From positions 1 to 15,726 of the forward strand of contig PFOK01000162.1 of the NCBI GenBank assembly GCA_002792495.1: a DNA stretch of 15,726 nt, written 5' to 3'. The position numbers were made by a program, and so were the translations under genes. A model generated the notes under the pieces. It was not told the DNA's origin. It worked only from the letters and a program-made list of their open reading frames with translations, and ran no database searches. Below, one piece after another: positions 1 through 6,801 of the stretch (positions within the stretch are counted from its first letter, which is position 1; each line of letters begins with the position of its first letter). Origin of the DNA: Candidatus Peregrinibacteria bacterium CG_4_10_14_0_2_um_filter_43_11 (GTDB taxonomy: Bacteria > Patescibacteriota > Gracilibacteria > UM-FILTER-43-11).

Positions 1-73
1 AATCCCTTTGCCCACTATTTCCTTCAAAATAGGCAGTGATGATATTGTGTCATTTTATTTTGATTTAGCTATA
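1..73. repeat. Left arm of a 73-bp perfect inverted repeat
   Basis: Bases 1-73 are the exact reverse complement of 7970-8042; position i pairs with 8043-i and no mismatch was found base by base. Homology ends at 73/74. It may continue left beyond the window, because the window starts inside the repeat. There is no ORF in it. It lies just downstream of the 3' end of the cysteine-rich gene at 89. Most likely a dispersed intergenic repeat present in inverted orientation. Confidence 0.9.
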
Positions 74-88
74 ATCCAGGCGAACGAA

Positions 89-1084
89 TTAAAATACGGG
101 TAAAGAAACAGGAATCAAAGGATCAGGTTCATTTTGGAGTCTCCCCTGCTCATAATCGGAGACAAAGAACGGATTTAAATTGTAATGACCCGATGCATAA
201 AGCTTCCGTTTGATTTCGACAATCTTCTTTTCATAATCCTCTTTGGAATATTGCTCATTCAAAATGCAGTACTGCTTGTCTTTCATATAGACACAGCCGA
301 AGCAATTTCGCATATTGGCAGAGTAGGCCAAAAACTCACTATCAGAGCTGTTGTCCGTATGAATACAAAAATTGAGATTGTAGTTCTGCGGGCATTGGCT
401 ACACATGTAGGACTCTTCGGTCTTAAAGCACACCGTCATGTCATAACAGTTTTTAAGAGAATTAGTTTCAACGCAGTACCCACAATCTTCCACATCATAA
501 CTGTCGTAACACAAATGAGCATTTTGGGTTTGAATCAGATTATCGCCCGTGCTGTTTTCGGAAGAAGTGATGTGGGAATAACGCTGAGGCACGCTTTGAC
601 GAAGGGATTCCACTTTGGCTTTTACCGCATCAACATGCGCGGGATTATTTAAATCGAGTTCGGCAATTTGTTTTTCGTACGCATCTTTTGTGAGCTTTTC
701 GTTAAAAACATGATATTCCTTTTGATGAAGCCCAACGCACCCAAAACAATTCCGGCAACCCACCAAATCCATCGAGTAAGAACAAACACTGCAGTTGTCC
801 AGATACTCACTGTTATCGCAGTTGTAACAACCATTACAACCCACAAGTCCGTAGCACCATTCACACTTAAAGCAAAAGGTAAGATCGGAGCAATGATTAC
901 AATCCCGACTATAACGACTGTACATCAGGGATTCAGAATGGAAGGTTCCAAAACTGTAATAGCAATCCTTGGAGTTGATGATAGTGTCCGCATAATCGCA
1001 ATTTTCATCGGAATTCACGTGCTTTAAGTTATAACGCGGTTTTTCCAATAAAAGCTTATGAAATTCTTGAATAAAATGAGTCAT
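89..1084 (-). CDS. Cysteine-rich repeat protein of unknown function
   Basis: A 331-aa protein with 26 cysteines, mostly as C-x2-C or C-x4-C pairs. Two long cysteine arrays (about residues 29-117 and 190-267) each end in the same module: NCFGCVGLHQKEYHVFNEKL near residue 114 and NCFGCVYMKDKQYCILNEQY near 263, each followed by a charged stretch of the form Y-E-K-[QK]-I. This indicates an internal duplication. The short periodicity suggests a beta-solenoid or a metal-binding array. No signal peptide or membrane segment is seen. I associate this style with CPR genomes but know no function; a redox or zinc role would be a guess. The ATG at 1084 lies about 42 nt after a predicted start from a consensus promoter and has no Shine-Dalgarno sequence. 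The gene is divergent from the TrmB-like regulator at 1269, which may control it. Confidence 0.85.
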   Translation of the reverse strand: MTHFIQEFHKLLLEKPRYNLKHVNSDENCDYADTIINSKDCYYSFGTFHSESLMYSRYSRDCNHCSDLTFCFKCEWCYGLVGCNGCYNCDNSEYLDNCSVCSYSMDLVGCRNCFGCVGLHQKEYHVFNEKLTKDAYEKQIAELDLNNPAHVDAVKAKVESLRQSVPQRYSHITSSENSTGDNLIQTQNAHLCYDSYDVEDCGYCVETNSLKNCYDMTVCFKTEESYMCSQCPQNYNLNFCIHTDNSSDSEFLAYSANMRNCFGCVYMKDKQYCILNEQYSKEDYEKKIVEIKRKLYASGHYNLNPFFVSDYEQGRLQNEPDPLIPVSLPVF

Positions 1085-1132
1085 GGAGAAAGTTTTTAAA
1101 GGTTAAAAGTGGATAAGCTGGTTTTGGAATAT

Positions 1133-1161
1133 ATTATATCGCTTGCATTTAAATTTGTCAA
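1133..1161 (-). promoter_or_regulatory. Sigma70-type promoter of the cysteine-rich gene
   Basis: On the minus strand TTGACA (1161-1156), a 17-bp spacer, and TATAAT (1138-1133): a perfect match to the housekeeping consensus. Predicted transcription start is near 1126. Confidence 0.8.
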
Positions 1162-1187
1162 TATTACAGCTACATTTTTGATTTAAT

Positions 1188-1211
1188 CTTAAAATTAATT
1201 CTATTTTTAAG
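1188..1211. promoter_or_regulatory. Possible operator between divergent promoters
   Basis: Inverted repeat CTTAAAA (1188-1194) / TTTTAAG (1205-1211) with a 10-bp spacer, ending 1 bp before the -35 box of the regulator gene. The placement suits autorepression by the TrmB-like protein. AT-rich DNA yields such repeats by chance, so this is only a candidate. Confidence 0.25.
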
Positions 1212-1212
1212 C

Positions 1213-1241
1213 TTGATTAAGCCATATTTTAATGATATAAT
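1213..1241 (+). promoter_or_regulatory. Promoter of the TrmB-like regulator
   Basis: TTGATT (1213-1218), a 17-bp spacer and TATAAT (1236-1241), preceded by TGA as an extended -10. The predicted start near 1248 leaves a leader of about 20 nt before the ATG. Confidence 0.75.
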
Positions 1242-1268
1242 ATTTGTATAAAATCATTCTACATTTAT

Positions 1269-2045
1269 ATGAATCAAGCCGAACTTATCCGCATACAGGC
1301 TCAACTCAAACACTTTGACTGTAACGCAACCGAAACAACGGTTTATATCAAATGCCTGGAACTAGGCTCTTCCAGCGTGCAGGAAATTGCCCATGGATTG
1401 CGAAAAAACCGAGTCACAGTGCATAGTGCTATCGAACAACTGATCGACAAAGGATTGCTGGTCGAAACACGAAAAGGCAAACGACGTTTGATCGCGGCGG
1501 AAGATCCGGAAGTGCTCTATCGCCTGTTAGAGAAAAAACGAAATGAGCTGAACGTGATGGAAACCAATCTGGATTATGTGGCATCGCTCCTCAAAGGAAT
1601 CAGTCATAGCGGGAATAAGCCCTCCATAAAATTTTATGAAGGCGCGGATGGACTTAAAAAAATGATGGAAGAAACCCTGGAATCCAAAAGTGACGTTCTT
1701 GTATTTAGTTACGTAGAGCTACTCGCCGAAGCGACCGATCCGATTTATCTGGAAAATTACTTTAAAAGACGTGCCAAAAAAGGCATACACACGCAATTGA
1801 TCTTCCCACCCGTCCCTTTCGCCAAAAAAGTTGCCAAAAAAGCGGAAGAATACGATATCGAAGTCCGACTCTTACCGGATGATCCCCATTGGAAATCAGG
1901 CATATTCGCGTGGGATAACAAACTCGCCATCCTTTCGTATCAGGAAAATAGCATCACCACAACGATTATTGAAAACACAGATATTGCCCACTTTTACCGC
2001 AATATTATTTTCCCGTTGTGTTGGGGGCAAGCAAAGGGCATTTGA
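1269..2045 (+). CDS. TrmB-family transcriptional regulator
   Basis: A 258-aa protein. Residues about 15-80 form a winged helix-turn-helix: the stretch SSSVQEIAHGLRKNRVTVHS has the usual helix-turn-recognition-helix pattern and is followed by a wing around ETRKGKRRLIAAEDP. A charged helical linker (about 82-110) follows. The C-terminal part begins with IKFYEGADGLKKMMEETL and resembles the effector domain of TrmB-like regulators (a PLD-like fold), which binds a small ligand in characterised sugar-responsive archaeal members. The ligand here is unknown. The gene is divergent from the cysteine-rich gene and shares a 185-bp intergenic region with it, so control of that gene and of itself is likely (inference). 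It ends in TGA, one of the stops showing normal TGA use. No Shine-Dalgarno sequence precedes the ATG. Confidence 0.85.
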   Translation: MNQAELIRIQAQLKHFDCNATETTVYIKCLELGSSSVQEIAHGLRKNRVTVHSAIEQLIDKGLLVETRKGKRRLIAAEDPEVLYRLLEKKRNELNVMETNLDYVASLLKGISHSGNKPSIKFYEGADGLKKMMEETLESKSDVLVFSYVELLAEATDPIYLENYFKRRAKKGIHTQLIFPPVPFAKKVAKKAEEYDIEVRLLPDDPHWKSGIFAWDNKLAILSYQENSITTTIIENTDIAHFYRNIIFPLCWGQAKGI

Positions 2046-2062
2046 ACATTTTGAGAACAATT

Positions 2063-2092
2063 AAAAAACCCCATCCTTTTGCAAAAATGGGG
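2063..2092 (-). terminator. Rho-independent terminator of the leftward gene at 2121-3125
   Basis: The stem CCCCAT (2069-2074) / ATGGGG (2087-2092) has an inner TTTT/AAAA pairing. Read on the minus strand it is followed by six T residues (2068-2063). On the plus strand no T-run follows, so it is mainly a leftward terminator. It sits between the convergent ends of the TrmB gene and the leftward gene. Confidence 0.75.
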
Positions 2093-2120
2093 AGTTCTAA
2101 ATATTGAACAGTAGAAAATG

Positions 2121-3125
2121 CTATTCACCAGCTAAGAGCTCACCACCATCTTCATCATCACCATCCGTTTTTGGAAGGAACGCTCCGCATCGATGAGGAA
2201 CAAAAACAGGACCAGCGGCGAGCAATGCCAAACATTCGTCTCTGCTTCTTTCTACTACAGCAGTATTATGACGCTGAGCCGCTTCACTTCCACGCAATAT
2301 TAATCCTAAACCATACCCGAGTATACCAGCCGTGGCATCCTCATCAGACTGAGCATCAGACGCAACCTGATCAATAAGCGCAGATGCGGGACCAAAATGA
2401 AAATACCCATTCTGCGCTGGAATTTCACTCTGATCGCCCTCTCTGTTCTCATCATCACTTCCTGAATTTTGAATGGCATCTACAACATAACGTGAAGCAA
2501 GAAGTAAACGAGCAAGATCCTTATCCTCAACCGCTTCAGCCACCTCAAAAACCCTTGCTGGGTCCACACCAGCCTCATCAAGAGCACCTGCCATTTCTGC
2601 TATACCATCATCCAACTTATCCCTATCCTTAGGAGAAAGATCTTCAAGTGTGGGAAGTACACCATCATAAGGACAAAAACGATTTCCTTCATCTTCTTCC
2701 GGAGCATTTCCATCAGCTGGCCTAAAACACTCGCCGACTTCTGCAACGGCGGCCTGAGCGTTTTCGTAAGCAAGACAAACCGGCTCTTCCGGATACGTCG
2801 CTCAAAGATAGTCGGCACCATCAATTGTCATAGGCCATTTTTCCATATCATCTTCCATATCATCTTCCATCTTATGTTTAGCATCAGATTGAGAAGTTCT
2901 AAGAGTGTCAGAAGCAGATGCAAGAATATTATCCATATGACCAACTTCTCTTCCTAAATCAAATAATACTGGGCCTCCCAACGCAATACCAATAAGCATC
3001 CCTACCTTGAAACGGTTATTGTAAATAGTCTCAGAAAGCTCCCTCAACAATCGAAGAGGAAGTGAAGTGTTTTTTTGTTGATCAGGCAATTGACGTGAAT
3101 GAGGTGAATGAGGCATGTGTGGCAT
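2121..3125 (-). pseudogene. 334-codon membrane-anchored protein gene interrupted by one in-frame TGA
   Basis: From ATG 3125 the frame runs 107 codons (one hydrophobic segment, FKVGMLIGIALGGPVLFDLG, about residues 39-58, then a MEDD repeat) to TGA at 2804-2802. The same frame then continues open for 226 codons to the stop at 2121. I translated the join: DGADYL-stop-ATYPEEPVCLAYENAQAAV. The 62 codons after the TGA contain no ATG or GTG; the first alternative start is TTG at 2615, so two separate genes is unlikely. The downstream part is acidic and Ala-rich and looks protein-like throughout (e.g. GALDEAGVDPARVFEVAEAV). TGA terminates other genes here, so the options are a recent nonsense change (TGG or CGA to TGA), a sequencing error, or readthrough. 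Product unrecognised, likely a single-pass membrane protein. A clear terminator follows. Confidence 0.7.
2846..2876 (-). repeat. 12-bp tandem repeat inside the leftward gene
   Basis: On the minus strand GAAGATGATATG occurs twice in tandem, encoding the acidic MEDDMEDDME stretch after the membrane segment. Slippage here would be in frame. Confidence 0.6.
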
Positions 3126-3178
3126 GGTGAAATGAATTAAAAAATTAAAATGATTTTAATAAGGTAAGAAACAAAAAT

Positions 3179-3292
3179 CTATGCTCGGTATTCCACACTA
3201 ATTAAACCCGCCTCTATCACAGGAGCTAAATCTTTAGTAGGTCGTGGTGCATCGCCAGTATAGGGTTTTAGTGTAGGATTTGGCATAATCAT
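3179..3292 (-). CDS. Small 37-aa ORF upstream of the interrupted gene
   Basis: ATG at 3292, stop TAG at 3181-3179; a second in-frame ATG is at 3286. The peptide is MIMPNPTLKPYTGDAPRPTK followed by DLAPVIEAGLISVEYRA. It reads as protein-like with no low-complexity runs. A good minus-strand promoter (3343-3316) starts transcription about 17 nt before it, and the larger leftward gene begins 53 nt after its stop, so the two may be cotranscribed. Its C-terminal pattern PTK-x5-IE-x-GLI resembles PTR-x4-IE-x-GLI in the remnant at 8085-8279. Function unknown. Because it is short, coding status rests on the promoter and composition only. Confidence 0.45.
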   Translation of the reverse strand: MIMPNPTLKPYTGDAPRPTKDLAPVIEAGLISVEYRA

Positions 3293-3315
3293 AAAAAATT
3301 AATGATAGGGTCGTA

Positions 3316-3343
3316 ATTTTACGCTTTTAAGTATATTTGTAAA
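3316..3343 (-). promoter_or_regulatory. Promoter of the 37-aa ORF / interrupted gene
   Basis: On the minus strand TTTACA (3343-3338), a 16-bp spacer and TAAAAT (3321-3316). Predicted start near 3309. Confidence 0.5.
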
Positions 3344-3372
3344 TACTTTTTTTATAAGTCAATATTCGCAGG

Positions 3373-3401
3373 TTCTCAAACCACGATCTTTTTGTTACCA
3401 T
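3373..3401 (+). promoter_or_regulatory. Candidate grpE promoter
   Basis: TTCTCA (3373-3378), a 17-bp spacer and TACCAT (3396-3401) preceded by TGT (extended -10). The predicted start near 3408 lies after the upstream GTG at 3405, which supports ATG 3435 as the grpE start. No CIRCE element is present here. Confidence 0.4.
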
Positions 3402-3434
3402 ACTGTGGCCAATTTAATCGTAAACCTTTTAAAA

Positions 3435-4049
3435 ATGTCCACAAAAAAGGATGACCATCAAAAAGAGGAACAAAAAGACGCCATCAATGAATCATTGCGG
3501 GAAAAAGTAAAAGACGTGAGCATGGATGACCTACAAAACAAGATCAAAGAACTGGAGGGAAAAGACGCGGAACCGGATGCCACACCCCCTGTAGAGACGC
3601 ATTGTAATGCGTCTCTACAGGAACAAAAAATCAACGAATTGTCAGAAGCGCTGGCACGGTGTGTGGCCGACATGCAGAATTACAAACGCCGTTCCGAAGA
3701 AGAACGGGGAAAGTGGGTGAAATTCGCCAATACCGAGCTTTTGATGGCCCTCATTCCCACCATCGACAATTTCCATCGCAGCGTGGAGCATCTGCCGGAA
3801 GATTTGAAGAAAAATGACTGGGTAAAAGGAATTTTACAAATTCATGACCATTTTTTAAAAACACTCGAAAAAATAGGGGTTAAAAAAATAGAATGTGTGG
3901 GGAAACCGCTGGATCTAAACCAACACGAAGCACTGATCTCCGGAACGGGGGAAAAGGATGTTGTGATTGAAGAATTGGAAGCCGGTTATGTTTATCATGA
4001 ACAAGTGTTGCGCCCCGCTAAGGTAAAAGTAGGTGATGGAAGTAAATAA
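3435..4049 (+). CDS. grpE: GrpE, nucleotide exchange factor of DnaK
   Basis: A 204-aa cytosolic co-chaperone that releases ADP from DnaK. From ATG 3435: a charged variable N-terminus (1-63), a long helix of the GrpE dimer type (about 64-100, ending in ADMQNYKRRSEEER), the four-helix region with LLMALIPTIDNFHRSVEH (about 104-121), and the C-terminal beta domain with PLDLNQHEALISG and EELEAGYVYHEQVLRPAKVKV-like spacing typical of the family. Length is normal. An in-frame GTG at 3405 would add MANLIVNLLK, but it precedes the predicted transcription start and is not family-like, so ATG 3435 is preferred. Residues 52-62 (PVETHCNASLQ) are encoded by a perfect palindrome at 3588-3621 that looks like an inserted mobile unit. 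dnaK follows 211 bp downstream with its own promoter. Confidence 0.93.
   Translation: MSTKKDDHQKEEQKDAINESLREKVKDVSMDDLQNKIKELEGKDAEPDATPPVETHCNASLQEQKINELSEALARCVADMQNYKRRSEEERGKWVKFANTELLMALIPTIDNFHRSVEHLPEDLKKNDWVKGILQIHDHFLKTLEKIGVKKIECVGKPLDLNQHEALISGTGEKDVVIEELEAGYVYHEQVLRPAKVKVGDGSK
3588..3621. repeat. REP-like palindrome inserted in the grpE coding sequence
   Basis: Perfect 16-bp arms (3588-3603 and 3606-3621) around a 2-nt loop. The core GTAGAGACG ... CGTCTCTAC is shared with the palindrome in the transposase gene at 9716-9746. It is read in frame as residues 52-62 of GrpE, in the variable N-terminal region before the dimer helix, where extra residues should be tolerated. Confidence 0.85.
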
Positions 4050-4149
4050 CAATTTCTAATTTTAAATTTACAATTTTTAATTTTAAAACTTTTTATTATA
4101 GATGATTATGTTTCCGTTTAAAAATTTGAAATTTAAAATTAATTTAATC

Positions 4150-4177
4150 TTGACGAATAAAATTAGCACTCTATAAT
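4150..4177 (+). promoter_or_regulatory. dnaK promoter
   Basis: TTGACG (4150-4155), a 16-bp spacer and TATAAT (4172-4177). The -10 box is the spacer of the CIRCE operator, so bound HrcA would block polymerase. Predicted start near 4184 gives a leader of about 77 nt that carries AT-rich direct repeats and no evident ribosome binding site. Confidence 0.8.
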
Positions 4178-4189
4178 TATGAGTGCTAA
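4163..4189. promoter_or_regulatory. CIRCE operator (HrcA site) of dnaK
   Basis: TTAGCACTC (4163-4171), nine bases, then GAGTGCTAA (4181-4189): the canonical heat-shock operator with perfect arms. It implies that the genome encodes HrcA, which is not in this window. Confidence 0.95.
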
Positions 4190-4260
4190 AATTCAAATTT
4201 AATCTTGAATCTTAAATTTTGAATCTTAAATAAAATTTTATATCATAAAATTTCAATATC

Positions 4261-6195
4261 ATGGGAAAAATAATCGGAATCGACTTGGGAACCACCAATT
4301 CATGCATGGCAGTGATGGAGGGAGGTGAAGCGGTCGTCATTTCAAACGCGGAAGGCAATCGTACCACCCCTTCGGTTGTGGCCGAAAAAGACGGTGAACG
4401 GCTCACGGGAGTGATTGCCAAGCGTCAGGCCGTCACCAATCCAACCAACACCATTTTCTCCGCCAAGCGGTTCATTGGCCACAAATTGGACGAAGTGGAA
4501 AAAGAAATCAAACACATGCCGTTCGAGACCAAAGCCGGAAAAAATAAGGAAGTGGAAATAAAAATGGGAGGAGAATGGTATCGCCCTGCCGAAATTTCCG
4601 CACGCATACTGCAAAAACTCAAAGCGGACGCGGAAGCGTACTTGGGACAACCGGTCACGGAAGCCGTGATTACCGTACCCGCCTATTTTAACGACGCGCA
4701 ACGACAAGCGACAAAAGACGCGGGAAAGATCGCCGGTTTTGACGTGAAACGCATCATCAACGAACCAACCGCCGCCGCCCTGGCTTACGGAATGGATAAA
4801 AAACACAAAGACATGAAGATCGCGGTTTATGATCTTGGAGGGGGAACCTTTGACGTTTCTATTCTGGAGCTTGGCGACGGGGTTTTTGAAGTGATTTCCA
4901 CCAATGGTGACACACACTTGGGAGGGGATGATTTTGATCAACGCATTATCGAGTATCTTGCTGAGACATTCAAAAAAAGCGATGGCATTGATCTTTCGAA
5001 AGACCAAATGGCATTACAGCGATTGAAAGAAGGAGCGGAAAAAGCGAAAATTGAACTTTCCTCCGCGCAGGAAACGGATATCAACCTCCCCTTCATCACG
5101 GCAGACGCGAGCGGACCAAAACATCTGAATATCAAATTAAGCCGTTCCAAATTGGAAGAATTGGTTAGTGATTTGGTGGAAAAAACAAAAGGTCCTTCGG
5201 AAAAGGCACTCAGTGATGCAAAACTCAAAGCGAGCGACATTCAGGAAGTCATCATGGTGGGAGGAATGACACGCATGCCCGCGGTGACAGAAATGGCGAA
5301 AAAAATCTTCGGCAAGGAGCCTCACAAAGGCGTGAATCCGGATGAAGTGGTGGCCATAGGCGCCGCGATTCAGGGAGGTGTTTTGATGGGAGATGTGAAA
5401 GACCTACTTCTGCTAGACGTCACTCCCCTCACCCTCGGTGTGGAAACATTAGGTGGCGTGATGACTCCTTTAATTGAACGCAATACAACGATTCCGACAT
5501 CTAAGGCTGAAACCTTTTCCACCGCGGCCGACAATCAGCCCAGTGTGGATATCCATGTATTACAGGGGGAGCGCCAGATGTCGGCAGATAACAAATCGCT
5601 CGGCCGTTTCATTTTGGACGGCATTCCTCCCGCCCCCCGTGGCGTGCCTCAGGTAGAGGTGACGTTTGACATTGACGCGAACGGGATTCTGAACGTGACA
5701 GCGAAAGACAAAGGAACCGGAAAGCAGCAAAAAATCACGATCCAAGGAGCCAGTGGCCTTTCGGATGAAGAAATCGAAAAAATGAAAAAAGACGCTGAGG
5801 TGCACGCGGAAGAAGACAAAAAGAAAAAGGAAGGGGTGGAAATCCGCAACAAAGCCGATTCACTTGTTTTCCAAATCGAGAAAATGATGCGTGAAAACGA
5901 CGCGAAAATCCCAAAAGACCTCAAAAAACCGGTGAACGAAAAGGTAAACGCCCTCAAGGATCTTCTCAAAGACGATACGGCCACACTCGATATCATCAAA
6001 AAGGCAACGGAAGACCTGGAACAAGAAGCGCAAAAGATCGGTACCGAAATTTACAAAAATGTGAAAAATAACGAAGCCAAAGACAGCCCCTCCGATGATG
6101 ACGTAAAGGTCACCGACAACAATAAAAAAGAAGAGGATGATCCCCCTGTTGAAGGCGAAGTAGTGGATGAAGAAAAAGAAGAAGATGAGGAATAA
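4261..6195 (+). CDS. dnaK: DnaK, Hsp70 chaperone
   Basis: A 644-aa ATP-dependent chaperone that binds exposed hydrophobic segments of client proteins in the cytosol, with DnaJ and GrpE as partners. The nucleotide-binding domain shows IGIDLGTTNSCMAV (5-18), VITVPAYFNDAQRQATKDAG near 138, IINEPTAAALAYG, YDLGGGTFDVS and IMVGGMTRMP. The interdomain linker VKDLLLLDVTPLTLG (about 379-393) is intact. The substrate-binding domain and helical lid follow, ending in a very acidic tail (EEKEEDEE). Length is normal for bacteria. It carries the extra nucleotide-binding-domain segment seen in Gram-negative-type DnaK. Expression should be heat-inducible through the CIRCE/promoter overlap upstream. dnaJ is not adjacent in this window; a terminator follows directly. 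Confidence 0.98.
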   Translation: MGKIIGIDLGTTNSCMAVMEGGEAVVISNAEGNRTTPSVVAEKDGERLTGVIAKRQAVTNPTNTIFSAKRFIGHKLDEVEKEIKHMPFETKAGKNKEVEIKMGGEWYRPAEISARILQKLKADAEAYLGQPVTEAVITVPAYFNDAQRQATKDAGKIAGFDVKRIINEPTAAALAYGMDKKHKDMKIAVYDLGGGTFDVSILELGDGVFEVISTNGDTHLGGDDFDQRIIEYLAETFKKSDGIDLSKDQMALQRLKEGAEKAKIELSSAQETDINLPFITADASGPKHLNIKLSRSKLEELVSDLVEKTKGPSEKALSDAKLKASDIQEVIMVGGMTRMPAVTEMAKKIFGKEPHKGVNPDEVVAIGAAIQGGVLMGDVKDLLLLDVTPLTLGVETLGGVMTPLIERNTTIPTSKAETFSTAADNQPSVDIHVLQGERQMSADNKSLGRFILDGIPPAPRGVPQVEVTFDIDANGILNVTAKDKGTGKQQKITIQGASGLSDEEIEKMKKDAEVHAEEDKKKKEGVEIRNKADSLVFQIEKMMRENDAKIPKDLKKPVNEKVNALKDLLKDDTATLDIIKKATEDLEQEAQKIGTEIYKNVKNNEAKDSPSDDDVKVTDNNKKEEDDPPVEGEVVDEEKEEDEE

Positions 6196-6212
6196 ATAAA
6201 TCAAAATTCCGG

Positions 6213-6240
6213 AAGGCGCGAATGATCATTCGCGCCTTTT
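6213..6240 (+). terminator. dnaK terminator
   Basis: A perfect palindrome with 13-bp arms (6213-6225 / 6226-6238, core GGCGCGAATGATCATTCGCG) followed by a short T-run (TTTT from 6237). The sequence on the other strand also has a T-run, so it could work in both directions, though no leftward gene ends here. Confidence 0.85.
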
Positions 6241-6258
6241 AAATTTATATTCTTTTTT

Positions 6259-6287
6259 TTGACTGGTGAACAAATGTTTACTAAAAT
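6259..6287 (+). promoter_or_regulatory. Promoter placing transcription at the start codon of the next gene
   Basis: TTGACT (6259-6264), a 17-bp spacer and TAAAAT (6282-6287). The usual start, 7 nt after the -10 box, is position 6294, the A of the ATG. This predicts a leaderless mRNA. Confidence 0.6.
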
Positions 6288-6293
6288 AAGATC

Positions 6294-6707
6294 ATGAAAC
6301 CTTATCGAACAAAAAACGGGTTACTAGCAGGAAGCAACTGGACGGAAGTTTATAAAAACGCCCAAAGTATTTATAAAAAAATTTGTGCCCACAGCAAAAG
6401 ACGACCTTATATTCGATCCGCTTATTTTAAGAAAGATAAAATATTTTTAGGGTTATTTTGGAGCCATTTATATGAAAAAAATTTGCGGGATAGAGTCAGA
6501 AGGCTAAAATATTTCTCTTGCGGAATTGAGTTAATACAAAATTCATATCTGGATCCAGAAAGCAGAGATCATTTAAATGACGCATCTCAAATAGCTCATC
6601 GCTTTACCGGAATAACACCAAAAAAAGAAATTTTTCGAGCACAAATTAAGGAAGATAAAAGAAATCGCAAAAAATGGCTCATCTCTATTTTTCCTTACGA
6701 AAAATGA
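6294..6707 (+). CDS. Hypothetical 137-aa basic protein
   Basis: Rich in Lys/Arg, with no membrane segment or signal peptide. Notable stretches are RSAYFKKDKIFLGLFWSHLY (about 42-61), DRVRRLKYFSCGIELIQNS (about 66-84) and the C-terminal FRAQIKEDKRNRKKWLISIF. I recognise this as a type of protein seen repeatedly in CPR genomes, but without an assigned function. The order of a basic RVRRL-x-YF motif, a Leu/Ile-Asn-Ser helix and a final 'QIKED..R..KWLIS' strand pair recalls small RelE/EndoU-like (BECR-fold) nuclease domains; this is a guess from pattern only. No antitoxin-like partner is adjacent. A possible hairpin (6725-6746) follows. The gene is AT-richer than dnaK and may be horizontally acquired. 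Confidence 0.65.
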   Translation: MKPYRTKNGLLAGSNWTEVYKNAQSIYKKICAHSKRRPYIRSAYFKKDKIFLGLFWSHLYEKNLRDRVRRLKYFSCGIELIQNSYLDPESRDHLNDASQIAHRFTGITPKKEIFRAQIKEDKRNRKKWLISIFPYEK

Positions 6708-6724
6708 AAAAGACCTTCCGCCAA

Positions 6725-6746
6725 GTTGGAGTGTATAAACTCCGGC
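6725..6746 (+). terminator. Hairpin after the 137-aa gene, possible weak terminator
   Basis: GTTGGAGT (6725-6732) pairs with ACTCCGGC (6739-6746) using two G-U pairs on the plus strand; loop of 6 nt. The following tract is only CCTCTTTA some bases on, so termination is uncertain. Confidence 0.3.
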
Positions 6747-6801
6747 CGAAAGCCTCTTTACAAAATCAATATATCAAAAATAATTCATAAATCAACCCAA
6801 A

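Noticed and set aside
185..1027. Two long plus-strand ORFs (155 and 119 aa)
   Set aside because: They are antisense to the cysteine-rich gene; their length comes from its codon pattern, and they lack promoters and recognisable motifs.
2069..2092. Terminator for the TrmB gene on the plus strand
   Set aside because: On that strand the hairpin is followed by AGTTCTAA with no T-run; the T-run exists only on the minus strand.
2802..2804. UGA read as glycine (genetic code 25, as in Gracilibacteria/SR1)
   Set aside because: Apart from this one codon no TGA occurs inside the confident genes, and TGA ends trmB, the DUF763 gene, dedA and the 92-aa gene, two of them as ATGA overlaps with the next start.
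2775..2804. Selenocysteine insertion at the in-frame TGA
   Set aside because: Only a short CCGG/CCGG hairpin follows, not a convincing bacterial SECIS, and the flanking residues do not resemble a known selenoprotein.
2600..2824. 74-aa minus-strand ORF overlapping the interrupted gene
   Set aside because: It is a different frame over the continuous 334-codon frame and is Lys/Met/Phe-biased; the in-phase frame is the protein-like one.
3405..3434. GTG start extending GrpE by 10 residues
   Set aside because: It lies upstream of the predicted transcription start (about 3408) and adds a hydrophobic stretch not typical of GrpE.
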